Below, piece after piece: positions 1-5,752 of a stretch of DNA of 6,069 nucleotides; positions within the stretch are counted from its first letter, which is position 1, and every line of letters starts with the position of its first letter. This DNA is from an uncultured Cytophagaceae bacterium (lineage in GTDB: Bacteria > Bacteroidota > Bacteroidia > Cytophagales > Spirosomataceae): the NCBI GenBank assembly GCA_938008575.1, contig CALLKB010000079.1:1-6069 (forward strand), written 5' to 3'. A model generated the notes under the pieces. That model was not told where the DNA came from, did not search any database, and worked only from the letters and a program-made list of their open reading frames with translations. A program made the translations under genes and the position numbers.

Positions 1-153
1 TTTATACGCTTTACCTTTAAAAGACACTTCTTTACCAACAGATCTTTCAGATGCTACGGGTACGATTTCAGTGACAGGAAAATTACGTTCGGCAAGTACT
101 TGTAACATTTTTGTACCTACCAGGCCAGTTGCCCCTACGACTGCTACTTTCAT
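1..153 (-). CDS. asd: Aspartate-semialdehyde dehydrogenase, N-terminal part (runs off left edge)
   Basis: This is the first 51 codons, beginning at ATG 153-151; the gene continues beyond position 1. The enzyme is cytoplasmic and reduces aspartyl-4-phosphate to aspartate semialdehyde with NADPH. That product is the branch point toward lysine/diaminopimelate, threonine, methionine and isoleucine. The visible N-terminus MKVAVVGATGLVGTKML has the Rossmann GxxGxxG nucleotide loop (G7, G10, G13). It is followed by VASERSVGKEV at about residues 33-43, which matches the NADP-contacting SxRSxG segment of Asd. The catalytic cysteine lies outside the window. The start is fixed by the motif sitting directly at the N-terminus. 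The 26 nt before the ATG are A-rich with no Shine-Dalgarno, as is usual in Bacteroidota. A strong terminator lies immediately upstream, so expression may depend on read-through or antitermination. Confidence 0.93.
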   Translation of the reverse strand, partial: MKVAVVGATGLVGTKMLQVLAERNFPVTEIVPVASERSVGKEVSFKGKAYK

Positions 154-179
154 TTTTTTGTTTTTGTTTCGTTATAATT

Positions 180-214
180 AAAAAAAAAAGACCCTCCCAT
201 TTGGGAAGGCCTCT
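180..214 (-). terminator. Intrinsic terminator between the kinase gene and asd
   Basis: Read on the minus strand, CCTTCCC (209-203) pairs with GGGAGGG (198-192) across an AAAT loop, with one G-U pair. The stem can extend outward by about five weaker pairs (214-210 with 191-187). A run of ten T follows (189-180), so this is a textbook Rho-independent terminator for minus-strand transcription. The plus strand has no T run after the hairpin, so it is not bidirectional. It ends only 27 nt before the asd ATG. It could simply end the acyltransferase-kinase transcript, or act as the conditional terminator of an asd attenuator. A similar hairpin-forming sequence in the leader supports the second reading. 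Confidence 0.85.
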
Positions 215-285
215 TGCGTATGTTTATACATTACAAAACGAAGCACCTCCCTGGTTAGAGTGGTTTTTTGATACGTTTTGTATGT
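180..285 (-). promoter_or_regulatory. Candidate transcription attenuator upstream of asd
   Basis: On the minus strand four segments are arranged as in classical attenuators. Segment 1 (285-274, ACATACAAAACG) lies inside the leader frame and is nearly perfectly complementary to 240-228 (CGTTTTGTAATGT, one bulge). CACTC (262-258) can also pair with GAGGTG (249-244). Segment 2, GGGAGG (251-246), is therefore enclosed by the 1:2 hairpin. Segment 2 can alternatively pair with CCTTCCC (209-203), the 5' arm of the terminator. It copies six of the seven bases of the terminator 3' arm GGGAGGG. A ribosome stalled on the lysine codons would mask segment 1 and favour 2:3 pairing, giving read-through into asd. 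This is inferred by eye from complementarity; energies were not computed. Confidence 0.4.
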
Positions 286-299
286 TTCGATGTTCTCAT
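255..299 (-). CDS. Putative lysine-rich leader peptide of an asd attenuator
   Basis: A 14-codon reading frame runs from ATG (299-297) to TAA (257-255) and encodes MRTSKHTKRIKKPL. Four of 14 residues are lysine (codons 5, 8, 11 and 12, all AAA) and two are threonine (ACA). Both amino acids are end products of the pathway that asd serves. It lies 41 nt upstream of the terminator hairpin, the layout expected of a ribosome-mediated attenuation leader. The stop codon sits just before the segment (GGGAGG, 251-246) that could act as antiterminator strand. The host DNA is AT-rich, so AAA codons arise easily by chance. No ribosome-binding site is visible. The call rests on arrangement, not on homology. 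Confidence 0.4.
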   Translation of the reverse strand: MRTSKHTKRIKKPL

Positions 300-308
300 G
301 TTCGGATG

Positions 309-340
309 TAAAATTAGGGGCATTTGAATACAACGCCAAA
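309..340 (-). promoter_or_regulatory. Possible promoter for the asd leader
   Basis: On the minus strand, TTTG (340-337) is followed after 20 nt by TAATTTTA (316-309). The latter matches the Bacteroidota -7 consensus TAnnTTTG except for the last base. The spacing suits the TTTG/TAnnTTTG promoter type. Transcription would begin only a few nucleotides before the leader ATG at 299, giving a very short 5' end. AT-rich DNA produces such partial matches often, so this is tentative. Confidence 0.35.
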
Positions 341-355
341 ATATTTTGAGCGCTA

Positions 356-1282
356 TTAAACAACCAGCTTGATATCAAAGTTTACAAGGTCTACAAATTC
401 AGCGATACGGTCGCTAATATCGGCCTTGCTAATTTCTCTCAAACGCTCGGTACCAAACTTTTCTACACAATAAGAAGCCATGGCACTACCTACAATGATG
501 GCAGTTTTCATGTTTTCAAAACTTATGTCGCCTGTTTTAGCAATATGTCCTATAAAACCACCTGCAAAAGTATCACCAGCTCCGGTTGGGTCAAACACCT
601 CTTCTAAAGGAAGGGCGGGAGCAAAAAATACTTTTTCATTATAAAAAAGTAAAGCACCATGTTCTCCCTTTTTGATGATTAACGTTTTTGGTCCCATTTC
701 CATAATCAATTTAGCAGCTGTCCTTAAAGAATACTGACCTGATAATTGGCGCGCCTCTTCGTCATTGATACACAAGACGTCGACCAATTTTAATACTTTC
801 TTTAAATCATCCATTGCCACATCCATCCAGAAATTCATGGTATCCATCACGATTAATTTCGGACGCTTGGCTAAGCCTTCGATTGCCTCAATTTGAACTT
901 GGGGTGTTAGGTTTCCCAACATCAAATATTCACAATCTTGGTAGGAAGCAGGAATAGCCGGCTTAAAATCTGCCAACACATTCAAATCCGTCACTAAGGT
1001 GTCGCGAGAATTCATGTTATTATGGTATTTGCCAGCCCAGAAAAAAGATTTTTCTCCTTGCTTGATCTGCAGACCTTCTAAATCAATGCCTTTGGAGGTC
1101 AATGTATCCATGTAAGCCTGCGGGAAATCATCCCCTACAACAGCGACAACATTCACCTTAGGCAAGAAAAACGCAGAAGAAAGCGCAATATAGGTACAAG
1201 AACCTCCGATAATTTTATCCGTTTTTCCGTAAGGAGTTTCCAATGCGTCGAACGCAACCGTTCCAATTGTTAATAAGCTCAT
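356..1282 (-). CDS. PfkB/ribokinase-family carbohydrate or nucleoside kinase
   Basis: The 308-residue protein starts MSLLTIGTVAFDALETP, the normal N-terminal strand of the PfkB family. These cytoplasmic enzymes transfer the ATP gamma-phosphate to a sugar or nucleoside hydroxyl. Visible marks are the substrate-side di-glycine IIGGSCTYIA (about residues 24-33) and VVGDDFP (about 48-54). NDEEARQL (about 173-180) and IIKKGEHGALL (about 202-212) follow. The signature DPTGAGDTFAGG (231-242) carries the anion-hole glycines and the catalytic base D237. Length is typical for the family. I chose ATG 1282-1280 because the frame stays open further upstream, to 1393, but that extension overlaps the preceding gene and has no family match. 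The gene lies 10 nt after the acyltransferase gene, so the two are probably cotranscribed. The substrate cannot be told from sequence; adenosine- or ribokinase-like roles are possible. Confidence 0.88.
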   Translation of the reverse strand: MSLLTIGTVAFDALETPYGKTDKIIGGSCTYIALSSAFFLPKVNVVAVVGDDFPQAYMDTLTSKGIDLEGLQIKQGEKSFFWAGKYHNNMNSRDTLVTDLNVLADFKPAIPASYQDCEYLMLGNLTPQVQIEAIEGLAKRPKLIVMDTMNFWMDVAMDDLKKVLKLVDVLCINDEEARQLSGQYSLRTAAKLIMEMGPKTLIIKKGEHGALLFYNEKVFFAPALPLEEVFDPTGAGDTFAGGFIGHIAKTGDISFENMKTAIIVGSAMASYCVEKFGTERLREISKADISDRIAEFVDLVNFDIKLVV

Positions 1283-1292
1283 AAATAAAGAT

Positions 1293-2462
1293 TTAACCAA
1301 CCTTCGGACAACGCGTGAAGGCTTGGTCTGGATTAAAAAATAAACGATATGTAATGTAAGTCTTTTCATTTGTTGCCCCCAACTGGGAAACAAAACGCAG
1401 CATTTTGGGATTAAAATCTCCCACCCAATTCATGTCCATTGTCTCATAAGGATAGAATGGATTTTCCCTAGCAGCTGTACGGAATCGCAGGGCGATTGCG
1501 GATTCCACGCCACGGCTCTGGTGATCAGGCACCACGCCAAAAATCACACCACAAGCACGCGTTAATGCACCACGCATTTTCAACAACAAAAATTTAATCA
1601 TCCCCCACCAGTTCAGGCGACCATTCAAGTGTTTGATGATTTGATTTAAATCAGGGATAACAATAAAAAAGGCAACAGGATCACCCGATTGCGTATAAGC
1701 AAACCAAAGTAATTGCTCATCGATAATCGGCTTCATGGTTTTCACTAAGCGCTGAGCTTGTTCCGAACTCATCTCCTTTACACCAGGGAATTTGGCCCAA
1801 GCTGCGTTGAAAATGATTTTAAAATCCTCAGCGTATTTAGCCAAATTTGACTTTTCAATGTGCCTAAAAACATATTCAGGGTTTTGATAAATCCGGTTGG
1901 CCTTTTCTTCAATGGCAGGTGTCACGTTTGCTCCTGTAATAGAAGATACATATACATATTGTTGGAAGTAATCCCGGAATCCATAGTTTTCAAAGAAATG
2001 AATGTAATAAGCTTTGGTCCATGGCATTTTATAGGTTGGCTCATACTCCCAACCTTTTACCATTAATCCCCAAAAACTATCGCGCTCACCAAAATTAATC
2101 GGGCCATCCATGCCTAGCATTCCTTTGGAAATCAACCATGATTTGCATGCATCAAATAGCAAAAAGGCGGCCTTTTCATCCTCAATACATTCAAAAAAGC
2201 CCATTCCACCGACCGGAACTTCGTCCTTACTCTTTTCATAAAATGCCGCCACTCGACCTATCGCCTCACCTGCATCATCGAATAAAACCCAACGAATTGC
2301 TTCGCCATGTTTGAAATGCCCATTCTTCTTCGGGTCAAAAACAGATTCCACATCATTATCTAAGGGGCGAATCCAATTGGAATCCGACGCATATAGACGA
2401 ACTGGAAATTGCAAAAAAACACGTTGAAGCGATTTATCCTCGCCTACTTCCTTTAACACCAT
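1293..2462 (-). CDS. GNAT-fold acyltransferase-like protein of unknown substrate
   Basis: The protein has 389 residues, much longer than a single-domain GNAT enzyme, and no signal peptide or clear membrane segment. The N-terminal half has GEAIGRVAAFYE (about 65-76), GFFECIEDEKAAFLLFDAC (about 88-106) and GPINFGERDSFWGL (about 120-133). These are hallmarks of a large bacterial family usually annotated as hypothetical or GNAT N-acetyltransferase. The C-terminal half looks like a second GNAT unit. It has a core strand GDPVAFFIVIPD (260-271), an acyl-CoA loop-like VVPDHQSRGVE (310-320) and an ending FNPKMLRFVSQLGA (350-363). Some members of broadly similar acyltransferase families act in lipid N-acylation, but I cannot assign that here. 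The start follows a perfect -7 box by about 20 nt, which suits ATG 2462-2460. The kinase gene follows in the same direction. Confidence 0.72.
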   Translation of the reverse strand: MVLKEVGEDKSLQRVFLQFPVRLYASDSNWIRPLDNDVESVFDPKKNGHFKHGEAIRWVLFDDAGEAIGRVAAFYEKSKDEVPVGGMGFFECIEDEKAAFLLFDACKSWLISKGMLGMDGPINFGERDSFWGLMVKGWEYEPTYKMPWTKAYYIHFFENYGFRDYFQQYVYVSSITGANVTPAIEEKANRIYQNPEYVFRHIEKSNLAKYAEDFKIIFNAAWAKFPGVKEMSSEQAQRLVKTMKPIIDEQLLWFAYTQSGDPVAFFIVIPDLNQIIKHLNGRLNWWGMIKFLLLKMRGALTRACGVIFGVVPDHQSRGVESAIALRFRTAARENPFYPYETMDMNWVGDFNPKMLRFVSQLGATNEKTYITYRLFFNPDQAFTRCPKVG

Positions 2463-2483
2463 GATGGATTTTCAAAAAACACA

Positions 2484-2491
2484 CAAAGATA
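2484..2491 (-). promoter_or_regulatory. -7 box of the acyltransferase-kinase operon promoter
   Basis: Minus-strand TATCTTTG is an exact match to TAnnTTTG, the Bacteroidota primary sigma factor -7 element. It lies 21 nt before the acyltransferase ATG. At the expected -33 position only a weak TTTC is present, so recognition would rest mainly on the -7 box. The predicted untranslated leader is about 15 nt. Confidence 0.6.
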
Positions 2492-2511
2492 ACACAATCT
2501 GAAAAGAATCG

Positions 2512-2538
2512 TTTGAAATTGTCAAAATGCTATGTTTG
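2512..2538 (+). promoter_or_regulatory. Promoter of the cysS-rhomboid operon
   Basis: TATGTTTG at 2531-2538 matches TAnnTTTG exactly. A TTTG at 2512-2515 could serve as the -33 element, but its 15-nt spacer is shorter than the usual 19-21, so the upstream element is uncertain. Transcription would start near 2545, leaving a leader of about 60 nt before the cysS ATG that includes an inverted repeat. Confidence 0.55.
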
Positions 2539-2540
2539 GT

Positions 2541-2570
2541 GAATTAAAAGAATCAGCGTAATTTTAATTC
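2541..2570. repeat. Perfect 9-bp inverted repeat in the cysS leader
   Basis: GAATTAAAA (2541-2549) and TTTTAATTC (2562-2570) are exact reverse complements separated by 12 nt, followed by CTTTTT. It lies just downstream of the cysS -7 box. It could be a protein-binding operator for the divergent region or an RNA hairpin in the leader. The stem is mostly A-T, so as RNA it would be weak. No known riboswitch or T-box fold is recognisable. Confidence 0.5.
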
Positions 2571-2604
2571 CTTTTTGAGGACTCTACAAAAGCACCTAGG
2601 ATTC

Positions 2605-4095
2605 ATGCAGCCATTAAAAATCTACAATACGCTCAGCCGAGAAAAAGAAGTATTTACTCCCATCAACGCCCCGCATGTTGGACTCTATGTCTGTGGACCT
2701 ACCGTGTACAATTACGTTCACCTAGGTAACCTGAGAACCTTCACATCCTTTGACATTTTACACCGATATCTGAAATTCATCGGTTACCAGGTTCGCTATG
2801 TACGAAACATAACGGATGTTGGCCATTTAGTAGGAGATGGGGATGAAGGCGAAGACAAAATTGGCAAAATGGCCAAATTGGAGAAATTAGAGCCCATGGA
2901 AATTGTTCAACGCTATACGAACGACTTTCATGATGTGTTGACTCAATTTAATTTGTTACCTCCAAGCATTGAACCAACAGCCACGGGGCACATCGTAGAG
3001 CAAATTGAAACGACTAAAATCTTATTAGATAAAGGCTTAGCCTACGAATCGAATGGTTCGATCTATTTCGATATTGAAACTTACAACAAACAAGGTGGCG
3101 ACTATGGCCATTTATCAGGTCGCGTTTTAGACGACTTACTGACCGAAACCCGCGATTTAGATGGTGTTGGAGAAAAACGCAGTCCTTTGGATTTTGCGCT
3201 TTGGAAAAAAGCATCTCCAGAACACATCATGCGCTGGCCATCGCCTTGGGGAGATGGATTTCCGGGATGGCATTTGGAATGTACCTGCATGAGCCATAAA
3301 TACCTAGGCGATACGTTTGACATCCACGGTGGCGGTATGGACTTGAAATTCCCGCACCATGAATGTGAAATCGCCCAAGCAAAAGCAGCCTATGATCGTG
3401 CTCCGGTCCGGTATTGGATGCACACGAATATGCTAACGGTCAATGGACAGAAGATGAGCAAATCGCTAGGAAACTCCTTTTTGCCTTCTGAATTATTTGC
3501 CGGAAACCACCCACTATTAGAACAAGCATACAGCCCCATGACTGTGCGTTTCTTTATGTTGCAATCCCAATACCGCAGCACGTTGGACTTCTCGAACGAA
3601 GCGCTTAAAGCAGCTCAAAAAGGATACAAAAAAATCGCAAACGGTTTACGCATCATTAAAAAACTCGTGTATCCAGCTGACATCACCGCTAATCCAGATG
3701 CCGCTCAAGAAAAAGAGATCATGGATGCGATACAAGGTTGCTACGATGGAATGAACGATGATTTAAATACGGCAGTAGCGATCGCTCACTTGTTTGCTCT
3801 GCTGAAGAAAATCAATTCGATCTACACGGGGGCTTTGCCTTTTGAATCCCTATCTGCTGAAACATTTTCGAATTTACAACGTTCGTATATCAGCATTCTG
3901 GAAGACGTTTTAGGAATCAAAGAAGAGGTTCCTGCTGAAATGAATGGTCTGAAGGATGAACTTCTTCAGTTGTACAAAGGTTTTAAGGAGAGTAGAGAAT
4001 ACGACAAAGTAGACGAAATCCGCGGCGCCTTTAAATCTGCTGGATTATTGATTAAAGACATGAAAAACTCCATTGACTGGGGATACGAAGAATAA
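2605..4095 (+). CDS. cysS: Cysteinyl-tRNA synthetase
   Basis: This 496-residue class I aminoacyl-tRNA synthetase charges tRNA-Cys with cysteine, using ATP, in the cytoplasm. The N-terminal catalytic core has [19 protein letters not shown]30 is the first zinc ligand and HLGN (39-42) is the HIGH-type motif. The other zinc ligands expected in the family are C226 (GWHLEC), H251 and E255 (FPHHECE). KMSKS is at 283-287 within [11 protein letters not shown]. The all-helical tRNA-binding part follows ([13 protein letters not shown], about 385-397). The protein is longer than the E. coli enzyme in the catalytic region. The acidic [18 protein letters not shown] segment (about 76-93) is the Bacteroidota form. 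ATG 2605 gives the normal [10 protein letters not shown] start; a TTG at 2575 would add ten unsupported residues. A rhomboid gene begins 4 nt after the stop. Confidence 0.97.
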   Translation: MQPLKIYNTLSREKEVFTPINAPHVGLYVCGPTVYNYVHLGNLRTFTSFDILHRYLKFIGYQVRYVRNITDVGHLVGDGDEGEDKIGKMAKLEKLEPMEIVQRYTNDFHDVLTQFNLLPPSIEPTATGHIVEQIETTKILLDKGLAYESNGSIYFDIETYNKQGGDYGHLSGRVLDDLLTETRDLDGVGEKRSPLDFALWKKASPEHIMRWPSPWGDGFPGWHLECTCMSHKYLGDTFDIHGGGMDLKFPHHECEIAQAKAAYDRAPVRYWMHTNMLTVNGQKMSKSLGNSFLPSELFAGNHPLLEQAYSPMTVRFFMLQSQYRSTLDFSNEALKAAQKGYKKIANGLRIIKKLVYPADITANPDAAQEKEIMDAIQGCYDGMNDDLNTAVAIAHLFALLKKINSIYTGALPFESLSAETFSNLQRSYISILEDVLGIKEEVPAEMNGLKDELLQLYKGFKESREYDKVDEIRGAFKSAGLLIKDMKNSIDWGYEE

Positions 4096-4099
4096 AGAT

Positions 4100-4840
4100 A
4101 TGCTACGAAATTTAACTCCTACCGTTCGAAATTTGATTTTCGTGAATGTGGCGATCTTCTTGGGATCAGCCTTCATTCCAGATGATTTATTCGCCTTGTA
4201 TTTTTTCCAATCAAGCAAGTTTCATTTTTTTCAAATCATCAGTTATATGTTCGTGCATGCGAATTTTATGCACTTATTGATGAATATGTTTGGGCTCTAT
4301 ATGTTTGGTTCTATCTTAGAGCGCATTTGGGGTGGACCGCGTTTCTTGTTCTTTTTCTTATTCTGTGGAGTGGGAGCTGGTTTATTGCACGAAGCCATTC
4401 AATATTTCCATGATTATGCGAGTATTCGCAAGGCATTAGAATTAGCCCTTTCGAATCCCAATTCTGACTTTTTAATGGACTATTTTAACCGATTTGATGG
4501 TAGTACGTCGATTAATGAAGGGAGATTAAATGCCTTGGGCGCGATTGATCATTACAAAGAGTACACGACTCAAAACCCAGTTGTGGGGGCCTCAGGCGGC
4601 GTTTTCGGAATTTTGATGGCCTATGGCTACTTATTTCCTAATTCAGAAATGTTTGTCTTCCCTATTCCCATTCCAGTGAAAGCAAAATACCTTGTGATGG
4701 GATTTGCATTCTATGAATTGTGGGCTGGTAAAGCAGCGGCAGAGGGCGATAATGTTGCCCATTTTGCCCATTTAGGGGGAATGCTTTTTGCGGTGATTTT
4801 ACTGTTAATTTGGAGACAAAAACGCGACAGCTTCTATTAA
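4100..4840 (+). CDS. Rhomboid-family intramembrane serine protease (first of two)
   Basis: The 246-residue inner-membrane protein has about six membrane helices (about 8-25, 43-70, 82-96, 161-179, 195-210, 220-238). Rhomboids cleave membrane-anchored substrates within the bilayer using a Ser-His dyad. The dyad is S165 in GASGGVFGIL and H224 in AHFAHLGG. The oxyanion-side HxxxN is H58 and N62 in HANFMHLLMN. ERIWGG (about 74-79) corresponds to the L1-loop region. A hydrophilic insertion of about 60 residues (97-158) separates the third helix from the catalytic helix, making the protein longer than a minimal six-helix rhomboid. ATG 4100 follows the cysS stop by 4 nt; a TTG at 4073 would overlap cysS and add nine polar residues, so I reject it. 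Its substrate is unknown. A second rhomboid gene follows after one nucleotide. Confidence 0.93.
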   Translation: MLRNLTPTVRNLIFVNVAIFLGSAFIPDDLFALYFFQSSKFHFFQIISYMFVHANFMHLLMNMFGLYMFGSILERIWGGPRFLFFFLFCGVGAGLLHEAIQYFHDYASIRKALELALSNPNSDFLMDYFNRFDGSTSINEGRLNALGAIDHYKEYTTQNPVVGASGGVFGILMAYGYLFPNSEMFVFPIPIPVKAKYLVMGFAFYELWAGKAAAEGDNVAHFAHLGGMLFAVILLLIWRQKRDSFY

Positions 4841-4841
4841 G

Positions 4842-5696
4842 ATGCGCAGTATTTGGACAGATATTAAAAACATTATTCAACAGCCTGGACAAGGCTTATT
4901 GAAGATAATCATTGCCAATGGAGCTATTTTTGTGGCTTTAATGGTTGCCAGGGTAAGTTTATTAATTGCAGGAAGGTCTGAATTATTTGATGTATTTTTT
5001 ACACACGTTTCGCTGCCTTCTGCGCTTGAACTCTTAATCCAAAGACCTTGGAGCCTAATCACTTATTTCTTCTTGCACATTGAAGTCTTTCACCTCGTGT
5101 TCAATATGCTATTCCTGTATTGGTTTGGCATTATTATCCAAGATTTCATCGGAAACAAACGGCTTGTTCAACTCTATTTTTATGGAGGATTAGCCGGAGC
5201 CACAGCCTTTCTTATTGTGATGAATACGGTCAGCTTTTTTATGGCCAAAGGTCCTACTTTCCTGAATGGTGCATCCGCAGGTGTGTTTGCCGTGGTGGTA
5301 GCGGCGGCCACGATACGACCTAATTACCAAGTCCATTTATTGTTGCTAGGGCAGGTGAAGATTAAATACATTTCTGCCTTTTATGTGCTTTGGTCTTTCA
5401 TTGAAACCACGGGGGCGAATGCAGGAGGCAATATTGCGCACTTAGGAGGGGCTATTTTAGGATTTATGTTTGCCAAAAACTTTTTAGCCGCTTCCCGCCC
5501 TCAAGCCATCTTCGAAATAAAAATCAAAGAATTTGCTCAAGTCGTCAACCAAAAAATACACCCCAGAAAAGAACCAGAAACGGTACCGGAAGAAGAACTG
5601 AATGCCATTTTGGACAAAATATCACAATCCGGTTACGACAGTCTGAGCGACTACGAACAAAAAAGATTATTCAAAGCCAGTCAAAAAAACGACTAA
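4842..5696 (+). CDS. Rhomboid-family intramembrane serine protease (second) with C-terminal tail
   Basis: The 284-residue membrane protein has helices at about 18-43, 72-100, 107-130, 141-158, 175-190 and 196-216. The catalytic dyad is S145 in [10 protein letters not shown] and H200 in [11 protein letters not shown]84 and N88 in [10 protein letters not shown] form the oxyanion motif. It lacks the long loop of its neighbour. Instead it carries a soluble, charged tail (217-284) ending in a compact helical-looking segment (252-281, with [17 protein letters not shown]). A similar tail is familiar from Bacteroidota rhomboids, where databases list it as a domain of unknown function (I think DUF6576, from memory). 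The start lies 1 nt after the preceding stop, implying translational coupling. The low similarity between the two rhomboids suggests old paralogs rather than a recent duplication. Confidence 0.92.
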   Translation: MRSIWTDIKNIIQQPGQGLLKIIIANGAIFVALMVARVSLLIAGRSELFDVFFTHVSLPSALELLIQRPWSLITYFFLHIEVFHLVFNMLFLYWFGIIIQDFIGNKRLVQLYFYGGLAGATAFLIVMNTVSFFMAKGPTFLNGASAGVFAVVVAAATIRPNYQVHLLLLGQVKIKYISAFYVLWSFIETTGANAGGNIAHLGGAILGFMFAKNFLAASRPQAIFEIKIKEFAQVVNQKIHPRKEPETVPEEELNAILDKISQSGYDSLSDYEQKRLFKASQKND

Positions 5697-5712
5697 GGCT
5701 TAAAAACATTTT

Positions 5713-5720
5713 TACCTTTG
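5713..5720 (+). promoter_or_regulatory. -7 box of the dxs promoter
   Basis: TACCTTTG matches TAnnTTTG exactly and lies 32 nt before the dxs ATG. No TTTG is present at the -33 position, which falls in the end of the rhomboid gene. The box overlaps a short palindrome, ACCTT-TGT-AAGGT (5714-5726). No intrinsic terminator separates the rhomboid gene from dxs, so read-through from the cysS operon is also possible. Confidence 0.55.
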
Positions 5721-5752
5721 TAAGGTTAATCTTTCAACAATCACACGTGTCT

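Noticed and set aside
111..311. 66-residue plus-strand frame opposite asd and its leader
   Set aside because: Its phenylalanine- and lysine-rich composition comes from homopolymer runs. It is antisense to asd and the terminator and has no family resemblance.
154..355. Lysine riboswitch (L box) upstream of asd
   Set aside because: The region is too short and lacks the multi-helix core and conserved loops of the lysine riboswitch. The visible pairings fit a leader-peptide attenuator or a plain terminator.
178..378. 66-residue minus-strand frame through the asd upstream region
   Set aside because: It starts inside the kinase gene in another frame, reads straight through the terminator hairpin and T run, and has no recognisable domain. 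The shorter lysine-rich frame fits the regulatory layout better.
1283..1393. N-terminal extension of the kinase frame by 37 residues
   Set aside because: It overlaps the end of the acyltransferase gene and has no PfkB-family resemblance. The family N-terminus begins exactly at the ATG at 1282.
2575..2604. Upstream TTG start for cysS
   Set aside because: It would add ten residues absent from the family and would begin beside the inverted repeat. ATG 2605 gives the standard CysRS N-terminus.
3014..3581. Several 63-73 residue frames antisense to cysS
   Set aside because: They are shadows of a strongly conserved coding region, with no promoter, start context or domain of their own.
4073..4099. 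Upstream TTG start for the first rhomboid
   Set aside because: It overlaps cysS by 23 nt and adds nine polar residues before a normal N-terminus. ATG 4100 is 4 nt after the cysS stop and fits operon spacing.
5697..5752. Terminator between the rhomboid operon and dxs
   Set aside because: The only hairpin, ACCTT-TGT-AAGGT, is not followed by a T run and overlaps the dxs promoter box.
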